The notes: generated from the letters alone by a model not told the origin. A stretch of 64,000 nucleotides of DNA from Treponema sp. JC4 (GCF_000260795.1 NZ_AJGU01000005.1:51613-115612), one strand, 5' to 3'; counted from the first letter of the stretch, positions 43,167-52,807 are shown. Made by a program: numbers and translations.

Positions 43167-44297
43167 ATGTTTAACAAAAAAGAAAGAAATCCTTATGCTG
43201 TTGTCTGCGAGGATGTCTGTAAAATAAAAAAAGACGAGCGGGTGCTTATTATTGCAAATCCATCTACTTCGGAAATTGCCCAGAACTTTTATCAGGCTTC
43301 CGAGGCCTGCGGAGCTCAGACTTCCCTTATTTATCAGCACGAAAAAACAAGCTTTGATAATGCAAATAAGGAAGTGCTTGCTGCAATTGCCACAAATCCT
43401 GATGTTTGTTTTTCAATTTCGGGAATAAAACTTGGAAAAGACCCTGAAGCGACTGCAAAACCCTATAAAACTGATGCCGGACAGGAATTTTCTCATATTT
43501 TTGATTACCTTCTTGATGGAAAAAAGACCATGCGTGGAGTCTGGACTCCGGGAATTACCGTAGACATGATGGAACGCACTGCAAATATTGATTACGCTGA
43601 ACTTCGTGCCCGCTGTAAAAAGCTCGAAGGCTTTTTTAAGGGAGCTGTCAGCGTTCATGTTACCGCTCCTGCCGGAACTGATTTAATGGTTCCTGTTGAA
43701 AACCGGGCCCTTATGTTTGATGACGGTGATTTTACAAAGCCTGGAACTGGCGGAAATATTCCAGCTGGTGAAGTTTTTATCAGTCCTCTTGTTGGAAAAA
43801 ATGAGTTTGAGCCTGATATGACAAGTGAAGGCTGTCAGGGAGTCATTGTTTATGACGGTTCAATGACCTTCAGCGATGGAGATTCAATTCTTGAGACACC
43901 AATCACCTGTAAGCTGAAGGACGGCTATGTTTCAGAAATCAGCGGTGGGGCAGAAGCAGAAAGGCTTTTAAAGACTGTTACAGAAGCAGAAAACCGAGCC
44001 CTGCAGATGGAAAAGGAAGGAAAACTGAAGGCCGGGCAAGGTGTAATCTATAAGAAAAATGCCCGCAATATCGGTGAGCTTGGAATCGGTTTGAATCCGG
44101 CTGCCCGTATTACAGGAAATATGCTTGAAGATGAAAAGGCTTTCCATACCTGCCACTTTGCAATCGGCGAAAATTATGATAATGATGCGCCTTCTTTAAT
44201 TCATCTTGATGGAGTTGTAAGAAATCCTACAATTACTTTGATTTATAAAGATGGAAGCGAAAAAATAATTCTTGAAAACGGAGCTCTTGTAATATGA
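43167..44297 (+). CDS. M29-family aminopeptidase
   Basis: The 376-residue protein resembles AmpS/thermophilic aminopeptidase T, cobalt- or zinc-dependent enzymes that release N-terminal residues in the cytoplasm. Family motifs are GTGGNIPAGEVFISP, NARNIGELGIGLNP, DEKAFHTCHFAIGEN and LIHLDGVV, which carry the Glu and His metal ligands. No Shine-Dalgarno site is evident. The VanY-like gene overlaps its end by 4 nt (ATGA). Confidence 0.87.
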   Translation: MFNKKERNPYAVVCEDVCKIKKDERVLIIANPSTSEIAQNFYQASEACGAQTSLIYQHEKTSFDNANKEVLAAIATNPDVCFSISGIKLGKDPEATAKPYKTDAGQEFSHIFDYLLDGKKTMRGVWTPGITVDMMERTANIDYAELRARCKKLEGFFKGAVSVHVTAPAGTDLMVPVENRALMFDDGDFTKPGTGGNIPAGEVFISPLVGKNEFEPDMTSEGCQGVIVYDGSMTFSDGDSILETPITCKLKDGYVSEISGGAEAERLLKTVTEAENRALQMEKEGKLKAGQGVIYKKNARNIGELGIGLNPAARITGNMLEDEKAFHTCHFAIGENYDNDAPSLIHLDGVVRNPTITLIYKDGSEKIILENGALVI

Positions 44298-45091
44298 AAA
44301 AAGTGACTTTCTGCCTGATTTTATTTTCTTTGCTGCTCACAAGTGCCTGCGCTAAAACAGAAGGTAAAAAAACTGATAATCCGGAAATTGAAAAATTGAA
44401 CCGGGTGCTGTCCGGCATGAGTCAGAAATGTAAGGATGCAATTCCAAACGGCAGCGCAGAAGAATTCCTTGCAGATTTGCACAGAGTTCTGGAATCTGAA
44501 AAAGAATTTTCTTCGGCAGATTTAAGTCCTTTCTATCTTATTGATAAAAAGCATAATGTTGGGGAAGATTACGAACCAAAAGGCCTTATTCATCTGGAAA
44601 AAAATCCTTATTACGAAATCAATAAAAATAATCTGAGTCTGCGTCCTGAAGCCTTTGCTGCTCTTGAAAAACTTGCCCGCGCTGCAAAAAATGACGGCGT
44701 AACTCTTACTGTAAGTTCAACCTACCGCTCTTATGAGTATCAGAAAAATCTTTTTCAGTATTGGGTAAAAGTGGACGGCCTTGCCGAGGCTGAAAGGGAA
44801 AGTGCACGCGAAGGAACCAGTCAGCATCAGCTGGGTATGGCCCTGGATTTTGCACCGGTAGACGACGCCTTTGATAAAACTCCCGGCGGCCAGTGGGTTT
44901 ATAAGCACGCTGCAGAATACGGCTGGAGTTTGAGCTTCCCTAAAGGCTATGAAGATGTAACCGGCTTCCGCTGGGAATGCTGGCATTTCCGTTATATCGG
45001 AGTAGAAGCCTGCCGCTTCCAGAAAAAATGGTTTAGCGACGTTCAGCAGTTTATGATTGAATTTATTGACGGATGGAAACGCGGTTTTTAA
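44294..45091 (+). CDS. VanY-like D-Ala-D-Ala carboxypeptidase lipoprotein
   Basis: The 265-residue protein has a lipoprotein signal with lipobox LTSAC. The peptidase M15B motifs are present: STYRSYEYQ, SQHQLGMALDF (zinc His and Asp) and WECWHFRYIG (catalytic Glu, zinc His). Enzymes of this family trim the terminal D-Ala from peptidoglycan stem peptides in the periplasm. In a spirochaete it is probably a wall-remodelling enzyme, not a vancomycin-resistance factor, since no van genes are nearby. Confidence 0.88.
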   Translation: MKKVTFCLILFSLLLTSACAKTEGKKTDNPEIEKLNRVLSGMSQKCKDAIPNGSAEEFLADLHRVLESEKEFSSADLSPFYLIDKKHNVGEDYEPKGLIHLEKNPYYEINKNNLSLRPEAFAALEKLARAAKNDGVTLTVSSTYRSYEYQKNLFQYWVKVDGLAEAERESAREGTSQHQLGMALDFAPVDDAFDKTPGGQWVYKHAAEYGWSLSFPKGYEDVTGFRWECWHFRYIGVEACRFQKKWFSDVQQFMIEFIDGWKRGF

Positions 45092-45184
45092 TCACGTTCC
45101 GCGACCGCAAGCTATTTTACAGTGTAAATTTTTGTTATATCCCCGAATTTTACGAAAACGTTGTAGAATTTACTAAGAATTTTC

Positions 45185-45213
45185 TTGACAATTTTGGACT
45201 CTGGCTTTAATCT
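45185..45213 (+). promoter_or_regulatory. Promoter of the xyloside operon
   Basis: TTGACA (45185-45190), 17-nt spacer, TAATCT (45208-45213). The predicted transcript start near 45220 abuts the first operator. The leader to the binding-protein ATG at 45319 is about 100 nt. Confidence 0.7.
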
Positions 45214-45220
45214 AGAAACA

Positions 45221-45273
45221 TAGGTAACCGATTGCCTATATTTTTTTAGAAGATAAAGGCAATCGGTTACCTA
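45221..45273. promoter_or_regulatory. Pair of mirror-image LacI-type operators
   Basis: TAGGTAACCGATTGCCT (45221-45237) is repeated as its exact reverse complement at 45257-45273, 19 nt apart. Each half is itself a near-palindrome of the LacI type with a central CG (GGTAACCGATTGCC). The first begins at the predicted transcription start. The LacI-family gene at 50177 in the same operon is the likely ligand. The 17-bp arms could also form an RNA hairpin in the leader. Confidence 0.75.
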
Positions 45274-45318
45274 GAGAAAAATCAAAAAAGCTTTTTTCTA
45301 ATCGATTTAGGAGGATTT

Positions 45319-46608
45319 ATGAAAAAAAGTGTAGTTTTAGGTTCGTTGCTTTGTGCAGCTGCTTTGCTTTCTACAAGCTGTGGCGGAAAAAAAGATGGCG
45401 CTAAAGCAGGCGGAAAGGATGCAAGCAAAAAATTGGTTGTATGGTCATTCACAGATGAATTGGAAGGAATGATTAATGATTTCTACAAACCAGCTCACCC
45501 AGATATGACAGTTGAGTACTCAATGACTCCAACTGATCAGTTCCCTAACAAGCTTGACCCAGTTCTTCAGAGCGGTTCTGGTACTCCAGACGTTTTCGCT
45601 TTGGAAAATGCATTCGTACGCAAGTACATCGAATCTGATCTTCTTCTTCCACTTGATGATGTTTATGCAGAAGTTAAAGGAAAGATGGCTGACTATCCAA
45701 TGAAGATAGGTTCTTACAATGGTCACGTATACGGTATGGCATGGCAGGTATGTCCTGGTGCATTGTTCTACCGCAGAAGCCTTGCTAAGAAATATCTTGG
45801 AACAGATGATCCAGCAAAAGTACAGGAATACGTAAAAGATTTGGATACATTCCTTAAGACAGCTAAGCTCTTGAGCGACAAATCTAACGGAAAATGTGAT
45901 ATCGTTTCATCAACAGGTGATATGTTCATGCCTTACAAAGGTGCCCGCAAATCTCCATGGGTTGTAAATGACAAATTGGTTATCGACCCAGCTATGGAAA
46001 AATACATGGATATGTGTAAGATCCTTCACGACAACAACTGGGAAGGCCGCGTTGGACAGTGGTCAGAAGGTTGGTTCGCTGGTATGAAAGGTTCTTTGAA
46101 AGACGAAAAAGGTAACCCAATCGAAGTATTCTGTTACCTCCTCCCAACATGGGGTCTTCACTACGTTCTTAAACAGAATGCTCCAGATACAGCTGGTGAC
46201 TGGGCAATGTGTGCTGGTCCTGCTAACTACTACTGGGGTGGTACTTGGATTGCTGCTTACAAAGGAACAAAGAACCCTAACGCAGCTAAAGAAATGATCA
46301 AATACCTTGCTACAGATGATACATTCCTTACATCATATGCTAAGGCATCTGGAGATACAGTTGGTAACTTGAACGTTCAGAACGCTCTTAAAGACAGCTT
46401 CTCTGATCCATACCTTGCAGGACAGAACCACTATGCTGAATTCTGTGAAATGGCTAAAGGTATCGATGGTAGCTTGATTCAGGGTTCTGACCAGCAGATT
46501 GAAGCTTTGTTCAGCGAAGCAACAGCTGCTTATGCAAACGGTGAAAAGACAAAGGAACAGGCTTTGAAAGATTTCAAAGATCAGGTTTCTTCTACAATGG
46601 GATACTAA
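45319..46608 (+). CDS. Sugar ABC transporter substrate-binding lipoprotein
   Basis: The 429-residue family-1 extracellular solute-binding protein has lipobox STSC near residue 21. It captures sugar outside the inner membrane for the two permeases that follow. Matching features are LVVWSFTDELEGMIND at the mature N-terminus, the GTPDVFALEN hinge segment and YYWGGTWIAAYKGTKN. The operon context points to xylose-containing oligosaccharides. AGGAGG precedes the ATG. Codon use favours the highly expressed set, as expected for an abundant binding protein. Confidence 0.9.
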   Translation: MKKSVVLGSLLCAAALLSTSCGGKKDGAKAGGKDASKKLVVWSFTDELEGMINDFYKPAHPDMTVEYSMTPTDQFPNKLDPVLQSGSGTPDVFALENAFVRKYIESDLLLPLDDVYAEVKGKMADYPMKIGSYNGHVYGMAWQVCPGALFYRRSLAKKYLGTDDPAKVQEYVKDLDTFLKTAKLLSDKSNGKCDIVSSTGDMFMPYKGARKSPWVVNDKLVIDPAMEKYMDMCKILHDNNWEGRVGQWSEGWFAGMKGSLKDEKGNPIEVFCYLLPTWGLHYVLKQNAPDTAGDWAMCAGPANYYWGGTWIAAYKGTKNPNAAKEMIKYLATDDTFLTSYAKASGDTVGNLNVQNALKDSFSDPYLAGQNHYAEFCEMAKGIDGSLIQGSDQQIEALFSEATAAYANGEKTKEQALKDFKDQVSSTMGY

Positions 46609-46647
46609 TACTAATTTAATCTGTTAGTGCAGTAGCACCGTAAAACT

Positions 46648-46705
46648 GGGGCGCTTTCTGATGTATGCGGTCTTTACGGCAAAAATCGGAAACGCCCCTT
46701 TTTTA
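46648..46705 (+). terminator. Intercistronic hairpin with T-tract between binding protein and permease
   Basis: GGGGCGCTTTCTGAT (46648-46662) pairs imperfectly with ATCGGAAACGCCCC (46685-46698), followed by TTTTTT. Partial termination here would keep the binding protein in excess over the permeases, a common arrangement. Confidence 0.75.
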
Positions 46706-46721
46706 TGAGGAGAATTAAAAA

Positions 46722-47651
46722 ATGAATAATTCGGGAACACAAAAAAGACTTTCGGTTTATGGTTATGTATTTACATTACCATTTCTAATTGTATTTTTGA
46801 TTTTTAATCTTTGGCCTACAATTTATACTTTCCTTCTTTCTTTTGGAAACCTTAAAGGATTAAAATCAGACTTTCAAATTATTGGTTTTGCTAATTTTGC
46901 TAAACTGGTTTCTGATAAATACTTCTGGGGTGCTGTAGGAAACACCTTTATCATCTGGGGATTGAACTTTGCTCCTCAGCTCGGCCTTGCCCTGCTTTTT
47001 GCAGTATGGCTTACAAATACGAAATTAAACCTGCGTGGAAAGAACGCTTTCCGTGCATTGTTCTATATGCCAAACCTTTTGACAGCAACATCTGTAGCTA
47101 TTCTTTACCGCTCTTTGTTCGCTTATCCTGTTGGACCTGTAAATCAGCTTCTTTTGAAGTTCGGACTTGTTACAGAAGCATTCAACTTCTTCCGTAGCGT
47201 TCCTGCTTCTCGTCTTATTGTAGCTTTCATCCAGTGGTGGATGTGGTGTGGACAGACATTGATTCTTTTGATGGCTGCTATTACTGCTATTTCTCCTTCA
47301 TTGTATGAATCTGCCGTTATCGACGGTGCTAACGAATGGCAGTGCACCTGGAAAATTACAGTTCCTATGCTCCGCCCAATGATGTTCTACCTCCTTATTA
47401 CTTCTATGGTTGGTGGTATGCAGATGTTCGATATTCCGTTCCTTATTACAGGTATGCACGGTGAACCGGACTTCAAGATCCGAACAGCCGCAGTTTACAT
47501 GTACAACATTGCCTTCCAGGGACGTAACGACTACTCTTACGCCGCTGCAATTTCAATCGGAATGTTCATCATCACAATTATTCTTGCTCTCTTCATCAAC
47601 AAGATTACTCAGGAACGTACTCCAAAAATCTATAACGGAGGTAAAAAATAA
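46722..47651 (+). CDS. Sugar ABC transporter permease (MalF/UgpA type)
   Basis: The 309-residue inner-membrane protein has six hydrophobic helices. The EAA loop that contacts the ATPase is visible as YESAVIDGANEWQCTWKITV. It pairs with the second permease, whose ATG overlaps its stop (TAATG). No ATPase gene is in the operon, so a shared MsiK-type ATPase encoded elsewhere is likely. AGGAG precedes the ATG. Confidence 0.92.
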   Translation: MNNSGTQKRLSVYGYVFTLPFLIVFLIFNLWPTIYTFLLSFGNLKGLKSDFQIIGFANFAKLVSDKYFWGAVGNTFIIWGLNFAPQLGLALLFAVWLTNTKLNLRGKNAFRALFYMPNLLTATSVAILYRSLFAYPVGPVNQLLLKFGLVTEAFNFFRSVPASRLIVAFIQWWMWCGQTLILLMAAITAISPSLYESAVIDGANEWQCTWKITVPMLRPMMFYLLITSMVGGMQMFDIPFLITGMHGEPDFKIRTAAVYMYNIAFQGRNDYSYAAAISIGMFIITIILALFINKITQERTPKIYNGGKK

Positions 47652-48505
47652 TGGCTAAGGAAACAACAAGTTACAAATCACAGAAAGTAATTTTAAGTAC
47701 TATAATTTATGTTTTCATGATTGTATTTACACTCATCGCTATCGTTCCTGTATGGTTGATGCTTGTAAACGCAACACGTTCAACTCCGGAAATCAACGCC
47801 GGTATTTCTATGCTTCCAAGTAAGTATTCAATTGCCAACTGGCACATTCTTACTGGTCGTGGATTTAAGATTGCCGTAGGTTTCAGAAACTCTCTTACAA
47901 TTTCTGCCTGCGTTACAATTCTTTGTGTATATTTCTCAGCTCTGGTTGCTTACGGTATTCACGTATACCGCTTTAAGGGAAGAAAAGTCCTCTGGAATTT
48001 GATTATGATGCTGATTATGCTTCCTGCATCTTTGTCATTCATCGGTTTCTGTCAGTTTATCTCTCAGCTTCATCTGCGTGATAACTTTATTCCTCTTATC
48101 ATTCCTAGTATTGCTTCTGCTGGTACAGTTCTCTTTATGAAGCAGTACATGGATTCAGTTCTTTCTTTTGAATTGATTGAAGCTTCTCGTATTGACGGTG
48201 CAGGCGAATTTATGATTTTCAACAGAATCATTATTCCTGTACTTAAGCCGGCTCTTGCAACTCAGGCAATCTTTGCTTTTGTTGGTTCATGGAACAACTT
48301 CATGACTCCATTCGTTTTGCTTTCTAAAACTGATATGTATACACTTCCAATGCTTGTACAGATGCTCCGCGGTGATATTTACCGAACAGAGTACGGTGCA
48401 ATCTACGTTGGTATTGCAGTTTCACTTATTCCAATCATCATCTTCTACGCATTCATGTCACGCTACATCATCAGTGGTTTGACAATGGGTTCTGTAAAAG
48501 AGTAA
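47651..48505 (+). CDS. Sugar ABC transporter permease (MalG/UgpE type)
   Basis: The 284-residue protein has six membrane helices and the EAA loop IEASRIDGAGEFMIFNRIII. It forms a heterodimeric channel with the preceding permease to import oligosaccharides. The N-terminus (SYKSQKVILSTIIYVFMIVF) is the usual first helix. It is translationally coupled to the preceding gene and followed after 28 nt by the GH43 gene. Confidence 0.92.
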   Translation: MAKETTSYKSQKVILSTIIYVFMIVFTLIAIVPVWLMLVNATRSTPEINAGISMLPSKYSIANWHILTGRGFKIAVGFRNSLTISACVTILCVYFSALVAYGIHVYRFKGRKVLWNLIMMLIMLPASLSFIGFCQFISQLHLRDNFIPLIIPSIASAGTVLFMKQYMDSVLSFELIEASRIDGAGEFMIFNRIIIPVLKPALATQAIFAFVGSWNNFMTPFVLLSKTDMYTLPMLVQMLRGDIYRTEYGAIYVGIAVSLIPIIIFYAFMSRYIISGLTMGSVKE

Positions 48506-48533
48506 GTAAAGAAAAAAGTTTTAGGAAAAAACT

Positions 48534-50168
48534 ATGGCAAATGAAAAAATCGTTCGCGTTAAAAATCCTATTCTTACAGGATTTCATGCAGATCCTTCAA
48601 TCTGCATGGCTAACGGCGAATACTATATTGCAAACTCAACTTTTGAGTGGTATCCAGGCGTAGAAATCAGCCGTTCTAAAGATTTAGTTCACTGGACTTC
48701 TGTGCCTTCACCACTCAGTGAAAAACGCCTTCTTGATATGAACGGCGAAAAATTCTCCTGTGGTATCTGGGCTCCATGTCTTTCTTATTCAGACGGACTT
48801 TTCTGGTTGATCTACACTAATGTACGCAACTGGAATGCCGGCCCTCACAAAGACTGTCCTAACTATCTGACTACTGCACCTTCTATTGAAGGTCCTTGGT
48901 CAGACCCGGTTTTCCTTAATGCAAGTGGCTTTGACGCTTCTATGTTCCATGATGATGACGGCCGTCACTGGTATATCAACATGGAATGGAATTACCGTGA
49001 AACAGGTTACCGCCAGTTCTCTGGAATTGTAATGCGCGAATATGACCCGAAAACTAAAACTTTGGGTGCTGAACGCCATAAGATTTTCAAGGGAACTGAT
49101 ATTGGTGGAGTAGAAGGTCCTCATCTTTATAAACGCAACGGCTGGTATTATATTGCAGCTGCAGAAGGTGGAACTGACTATCTTCACGCCCTTACTGTAG
49201 GACGTTCCCGCTCTGTAACAGGCCCTTACGAAGTTCATCCAAATAATCCTTTGATTTCTGGCTGGGGACATGACGATCATATTTCCATTCATAAGGCAGG
49301 ACACGGAAGCTGGTGCCCTTCTATTGACGGCAAGCGCACTTATCTTGTTTATTTGTGCGGACGCCCTCTTCCTGGTACAACAGACTGCGTTCTTGGACGC
49401 GAAACTGCCCTTGCAGAAATTGAATGGAAGGATGACTGGCCATATGTAAAAGAACCTGATGGAACTTTGGATAATGTTCCGCCAGATTATGTTGATGTTC
49501 CTGTAAGCGCAGATAATGACGGCGTTCAGTCGGCTCCTGGCTGGGGAAAGAATCACTACACCTTTGATAAGGGTATTCCAGTTGATTTTAAGACCCTGCG
49601 AACTCCTGCTGAAGGACGTTATTCAACTACAGAGCGCAAAGGCTGGCTTAGAATGTACGGTGCTCAGTCACCTTGGTCATTCTACGAGCAGAGCATTTTC
49701 TGCCGCCGCCAGACAGACTTCAAATTTGTAGCAGAAACAAAAATCGACTTTGAACCTGATTATTTCCAGCAGTACGCAGGAATGGTATACCGCTATGATG
49801 AAGAGACACAGTATCTTCTTTCAGTTGGATACAGCGAGACCCGCGGAAAAATCCTTCAGGTAAATACAATCATGCCTCCTCAGACTGGTTTAGCTTCATG
49901 GCAGCAGGGCATGGAAATTGAGCTTAAAAAAGGTCCTGTATGGATGAGACTTGAAGTTGACCATAAAATCGGATGGTTCAGCTGGTCACAGGACGGTAAA
50001 GTATTCCATAAAATCAGACCGATTTGCGAACCTGCAAAACTTTCTGATGAATACTGTGGAATGGGCTTTACAGGCGCCTTTGTAGGTATGTTCTGCGTTG
50101 ATACAGAGTTCTATAAAAAGGCAGCCGATTTTGAATACTTTGACTATCACGGATTGGATAGAGAATAG
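48534..50168 (+). CDS. GH43 beta-xylosidase / alpha-L-arabinofuranosidase
   Basis: The 544-residue protein has no signal peptide, so it cleaves imported oligosaccharides in the cytoplasm. The five-bladed propeller starts with NPILTGFHADPSIC (catalytic base Asp), then FDASMFHDDDGRHW (pKa-modulating Asp) and IGGVEGPHLYKRNGWYY (acid Glu). From about residue 335 a C-terminal beta-sandwich follows, as in the GH43 beta-xylosidases of Selenomonas and Bacteroides. The product would be xylose (or arabinose), feeding the kinase downstream. AGGA lies upstream of the ATG. Confidence 0.92.
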   Translation: MANEKIVRVKNPILTGFHADPSICMANGEYYIANSTFEWYPGVEISRSKDLVHWTSVPSPLSEKRLLDMNGEKFSCGIWAPCLSYSDGLFWLIYTNVRNWNAGPHKDCPNYLTTAPSIEGPWSDPVFLNASGFDASMFHDDDGRHWYINMEWNYRETGYRQFSGIVMREYDPKTKTLGAERHKIFKGTDIGGVEGPHLYKRNGWYYIAAAEGGTDYLHALTVGRSRSVTGPYEVHPNNPLISGWGHDDHISIHKAGHGSWCPSIDGKRTYLVYLCGRPLPGTTDCVLGRETALAEIEWKDDWPYVKEPDGTLDNVPPDYVDVPVSADNDGVQSAPGWGKNHYTFDKGIPVDFKTLRTPAEGRYSTTERKGWLRMYGAQSPWSFYEQSIFCRRQTDFKFVAETKIDFEPDYFQQYAGMVYRYDEETQYLLSVGYSETRGKILQVNTIMPPQTGLASWQQGMEIELKKGPVWMRLEVDHKIGWFSWSQDGKVFHKIRPICEPAKLSDEYCGMGFTGAFVGMFCVDTEFYKKAADFEYFDYHGLDRE

Positions 50169-50176
50169 GAATTGTA

Positions 50177-51193
50177 ATGGTTACAATTTATGATATTGCA
50201 AAAGCCACAGGCTTCTCGGCACCTACAGTTTCTAAGGCTTTGAATGATACAGGACATCTTCTTGAACAGACTCGTTCTGCTATCCTTGAAAAAGCCAGGG
50301 AAATGGGTTACGAGCCGAACAGCGCTGCAAGGAGTCTTGCAACAAAGCGGACTTACCTGATTGGGGTTATTTATGATGACCCTAGCATGCAGCGCGGTTT
50401 CAATCACCCGGTATTCTCGGGCGTTTTGAACAAGTTTCGTGAAAGTGTTGAAGCTGCCGGCTACGATATCATTTTTTTGTCATGCCATACAAAACTTTCC
50501 TATAAAGCGCACGCTAAATTCCGTGCGGTAGAAGGTATTGCAATTATAAATGCAGATTCCAGACTTAATAAGGAAATGAGTGCTTTGAGTGAGATTGGTA
50601 TTCCCTGTGTTTCTACCAACGCCAGCATTCCGGGAATCTGCACAATTGTTACCGACAATAAAAAAGCGGGCTATAAGGCAGCTGAATATCTTGTGTCAAA
50701 AGGACATAAGAAAATCGGCTTTCTTTCGGCTCCAAATGACGAATATCTTCCGGCTTCAAAAGAACGTTTTGAAGGTTTTTGCCAGTATTTGACTGAAGCC
50801 GGCATTCCTTTTGATAATTCTTATTATGAGGAAAGCGAATACTGGACGGTTCCCAGCGGAAAAGAGGCTTTTAAGAAATTATACCAGCGTCATTCAGATA
50901 TGACTGCAATTTTTGCAGTATCAGATCTGATTGCTATGGGTGCGATGAGTTATGTACGGGAAGTTGGCATTAAAATTCCGGAGGATTTGTCTATTCTTGG
51001 ATTTGATGATGACCGTGTTTCTGAATACACCTCACCACGCCTTACAACTTTCCGCCAGGATTCAGAGGGAATTGCGTCTCTTGCAGCAGATTTGCTTTTA
51101 CAGCATATGGTAGGTTTGCCGGTTCCAAACAAACTGATTCACCTGCCTTGTGAATTTATTGAGCGTGATTCTGTAATTGATATAAGTAAATAA
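50177..51193 (+). CDS. LacI-family regulator of the xyloside operon
   Basis: The 338-residue protein has helix-turn-helix TIYDIAKATGFSAPTVSKAL, hinge EPNSAARSLATKR and a sugar-binding domain ending LTTFRQDSEGIASLA. It is encoded inside the operon, 8 nt after the GH43 gene, and the operon promoter carries two LacI-type operators. The simplest model is repression by this protein with relief by a xylose-derived ligand, with the regulator limiting its own expression. Confidence 0.9.
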   Translation: MVTIYDIAKATGFSAPTVSKALNDTGHLLEQTRSAILEKAREMGYEPNSAARSLATKRTYLIGVIYDDPSMQRGFNHPVFSGVLNKFRESVEAAGYDIIFLSCHTKLSYKAHAKFRAVEGIAIINADSRLNKEMSALSEIGIPCVSTNASIPGICTIVTDNKKAGYKAAEYLVSKGHKKIGFLSAPNDEYLPASKERFEGFCQYLTEAGIPFDNSYYEESEYWTVPSGKEAFKKLYQRHSDMTAIFAVSDLIAMGAMSYVREVGIKIPEDLSILGFDDDRVSEYTSPRLTTFRQDSEGIASLAADLLLQHMVGLPVPNKLIHLPCEFIERDSVIDISK

Positions 51194-51209
51194 TAAAGGG
51201 AAATTGACT

Positions 51210-52733
51210 ATGGAATATGTAATTGGAGTTGATTTGGGTACAAGCGGCACAAAAACCGTTTTGTTTTCAGCTGATGGGCAACCGGTTGCTTCAAAAACTA
51301 TAGAATATCCTCTCTATCAGCCTCAGAATGGCTGGGCAGAGCAGGAGCCGCTTGACTGGTGGAATGCTGCTTACAAGAGCATGAAAGAAGTCATTGTAAA
51401 AAGCGGAATTAATCCACATGACATTAAGGGTATTGGTATTTCCGGTCAGATGCATGGTCTTGTTATGCTTGATAAGGCTGGAAACGTACTTCGCCGTTCA
51501 ATTATCTGGTGTGACCAGCGTACCGCTGCTGAATGCGAGGAAATCACTGCAAAAGTTGGAGCTTCACGCCTGATTGAACTTACTGCTAACCCTGCTTTGA
51601 CAGGCTTTACAGCAAGTAAGATTTTGTGGGTTCGTAATCATGAGCCTGAAGTTTATGCAAAATGCGCTCACATCCTTCTTCCAAAAGACTATGTCCGCTA
51701 TATGCTTACAGGCGAATTCGCTACAGAAGTAAGTGATGCAAGCGGTATGCAGCTTCTTGATGTTCCAAACCGCTGCTGGTCTGACGAAGTTCTTTCTAAA
51801 CTTGGAATTGATAAGTCACTTTTGGCAAAAGTATATGAATCTCCTGACGTAACAGGAAAAGTATCTAAACAGGCTGCTGAACTTTGTGGCGTACCTGAGG
51901 GAACTCCTGTTGTTGGTGGCGCTGGAGATAACGCTGCCGCTGCCGTTGGAACTGGTACTGTTCAGGACGGAATTGCCTTTACAACTCTTGGTACAAGTGG
52001 TGTAGTTTTTGCCCACACAGATAAGCTGTCAATTGACCCTAAAGGCCGCGTACATACCTTCTGCTGCGCCGTTCCAGGTGCATGGCATGTAATGGGTGTA
52101 ACACAGGCTGCAGGTCTTTCTCTTAAATGGTTCCGCGATAATTTCTGTGATGCAGAAATGGTAACTGCAAAGGGAATGGGAAAAGATCCTTATTATCTTA
52201 TGGATAAACAGGCAGAGGCTATCCCAATCGGAGCAGAACGTCTTTTGTATCTTCCATATCTGATGGGTGAAAGAACTCCTCATCTTGATCCTGACTGCCG
52301 CGGAGCCTTCATCGGTCTTTCTGCAATGCACACAAGACAGCACATGCTTCGTGCCGTAATGGAAGGTGTTGTTTACAGCCAGCGTGATTCTGTTGAAGTT
52401 CTTCGCGGAATGGGCGTAAAAATCAATGATATGCTTGCCTGCGGTGGTGGCGGAACAAGTCCTCTCTGGCGTCAGATGCTTGCTGATGTTTACGGCTGTC
52501 CTGTAAAGACTGTAGTAAGTAAAGAAGGCCCGGCACTTGGTGTTGCAATTTTGGCTGCTGTTGGAACAGGTATTTATTCGTCTGTTCAGGAAGCCTGCAA
52601 GCAGGTTATCAAGACAAATCCTGCTCAGAATCCTATTGTAGAAAACTCTAAGGAATACGAAAAATTCTACAAGATGTACACAGAGCTTTATCCTGCTTTG
52701 AAAGAAAGCTACGGTAAGCTTGCACATCTGTAA
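51210..52733 (+). CDS. xylB: Xylulokinase
   Basis: The 507-residue FGGY-family kinase phosphorylates D-xylulose to xylulose-5-phosphate for the pentose phosphate pathway. The N-terminal phosphate loop is GVDLGTSGTKTVLF. ISGQMHGLVMLD and IIWCDQRT match the XylB sugar site, where GQMHG is characteristic of xylulokinase. YLMGERTPHLDPDCRGAFIG and ACGGGGTSPLWRQ complete the signature. ATG 51210 has AAAGGG 9 nt upstream; a TTG two codons earlier is less likely. It sets the pathway product as xylulose-5-phosphate. Confidence 0.93.
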   Translation: MEYVIGVDLGTSGTKTVLFSADGQPVASKTIEYPLYQPQNGWAEQEPLDWWNAAYKSMKEVIVKSGINPHDIKGIGISGQMHGLVMLDKAGNVLRRSIIWCDQRTAAECEEITAKVGASRLIELTANPALTGFTASKILWVRNHEPEVYAKCAHILLPKDYVRYMLTGEFATEVSDASGMQLLDVPNRCWSDEVLSKLGIDKSLLAKVYESPDVTGKVSKQAAELCGVPEGTPVVGGAGDNAAAAVGTGTVQDGIAFTTLGTSGVVFAHTDKLSIDPKGRVHTFCCAVPGAWHVMGVTQAAGLSLKWFRDNFCDAEMVTAKGMGKDPYYLMDKQAEAIPIGAERLLYLPYLMGERTPHLDPDCRGAFIGLSAMHTRQHMLRAVMEGVVYSQRDSVEVLRGMGVKINDMLACGGGGTSPLWRQMLADVYGCPVKTVVSKEGPALGVAILAAVGTGIYSSVQEACKQVIKTNPAQNPIVENSKEYEKFYKMYTELYPALKESYGKLAHL

Positions 52734-52777
52734 GTTTATAAAAGGAAAAATATATCAAAAAAAGGGGCGTGCGTTTT

Positions 52778-52807
52778 TGCACATCCGCAGTTTTCTGCGG
52801 ATGTGCA
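52778..52807. promoter_or_regulatory. Perfect 13-bp intercistronic hairpin
   Basis: TGCACATCCGCAG, loop TTTT, CTGCGGATGTGCA, between xylB and the DUF4867-like gene. There is no T-tract, so it is more likely an mRNA-processing or stability element than a terminator. Confidence 0.65.

Noticed and set aside
44294..45091. VanY homologue as a vancomycin-resistance gene
   Set aside because: No vanH, vanA, vanX or VanS/VanR genes nearby; M15B lipoproteins are ordinary wall-remodelling enzymes.
12556..45225. Identical 13-mer TAGAAACATAGGT just before trpCF (12556-12568) and at the xyloside promoter (45213-45225)
   Set aside because: In a 64-kb AT-rich window many 13-mers repeat by chance, and the surrounding bases do not match, so a shared regulatory site is not supported.
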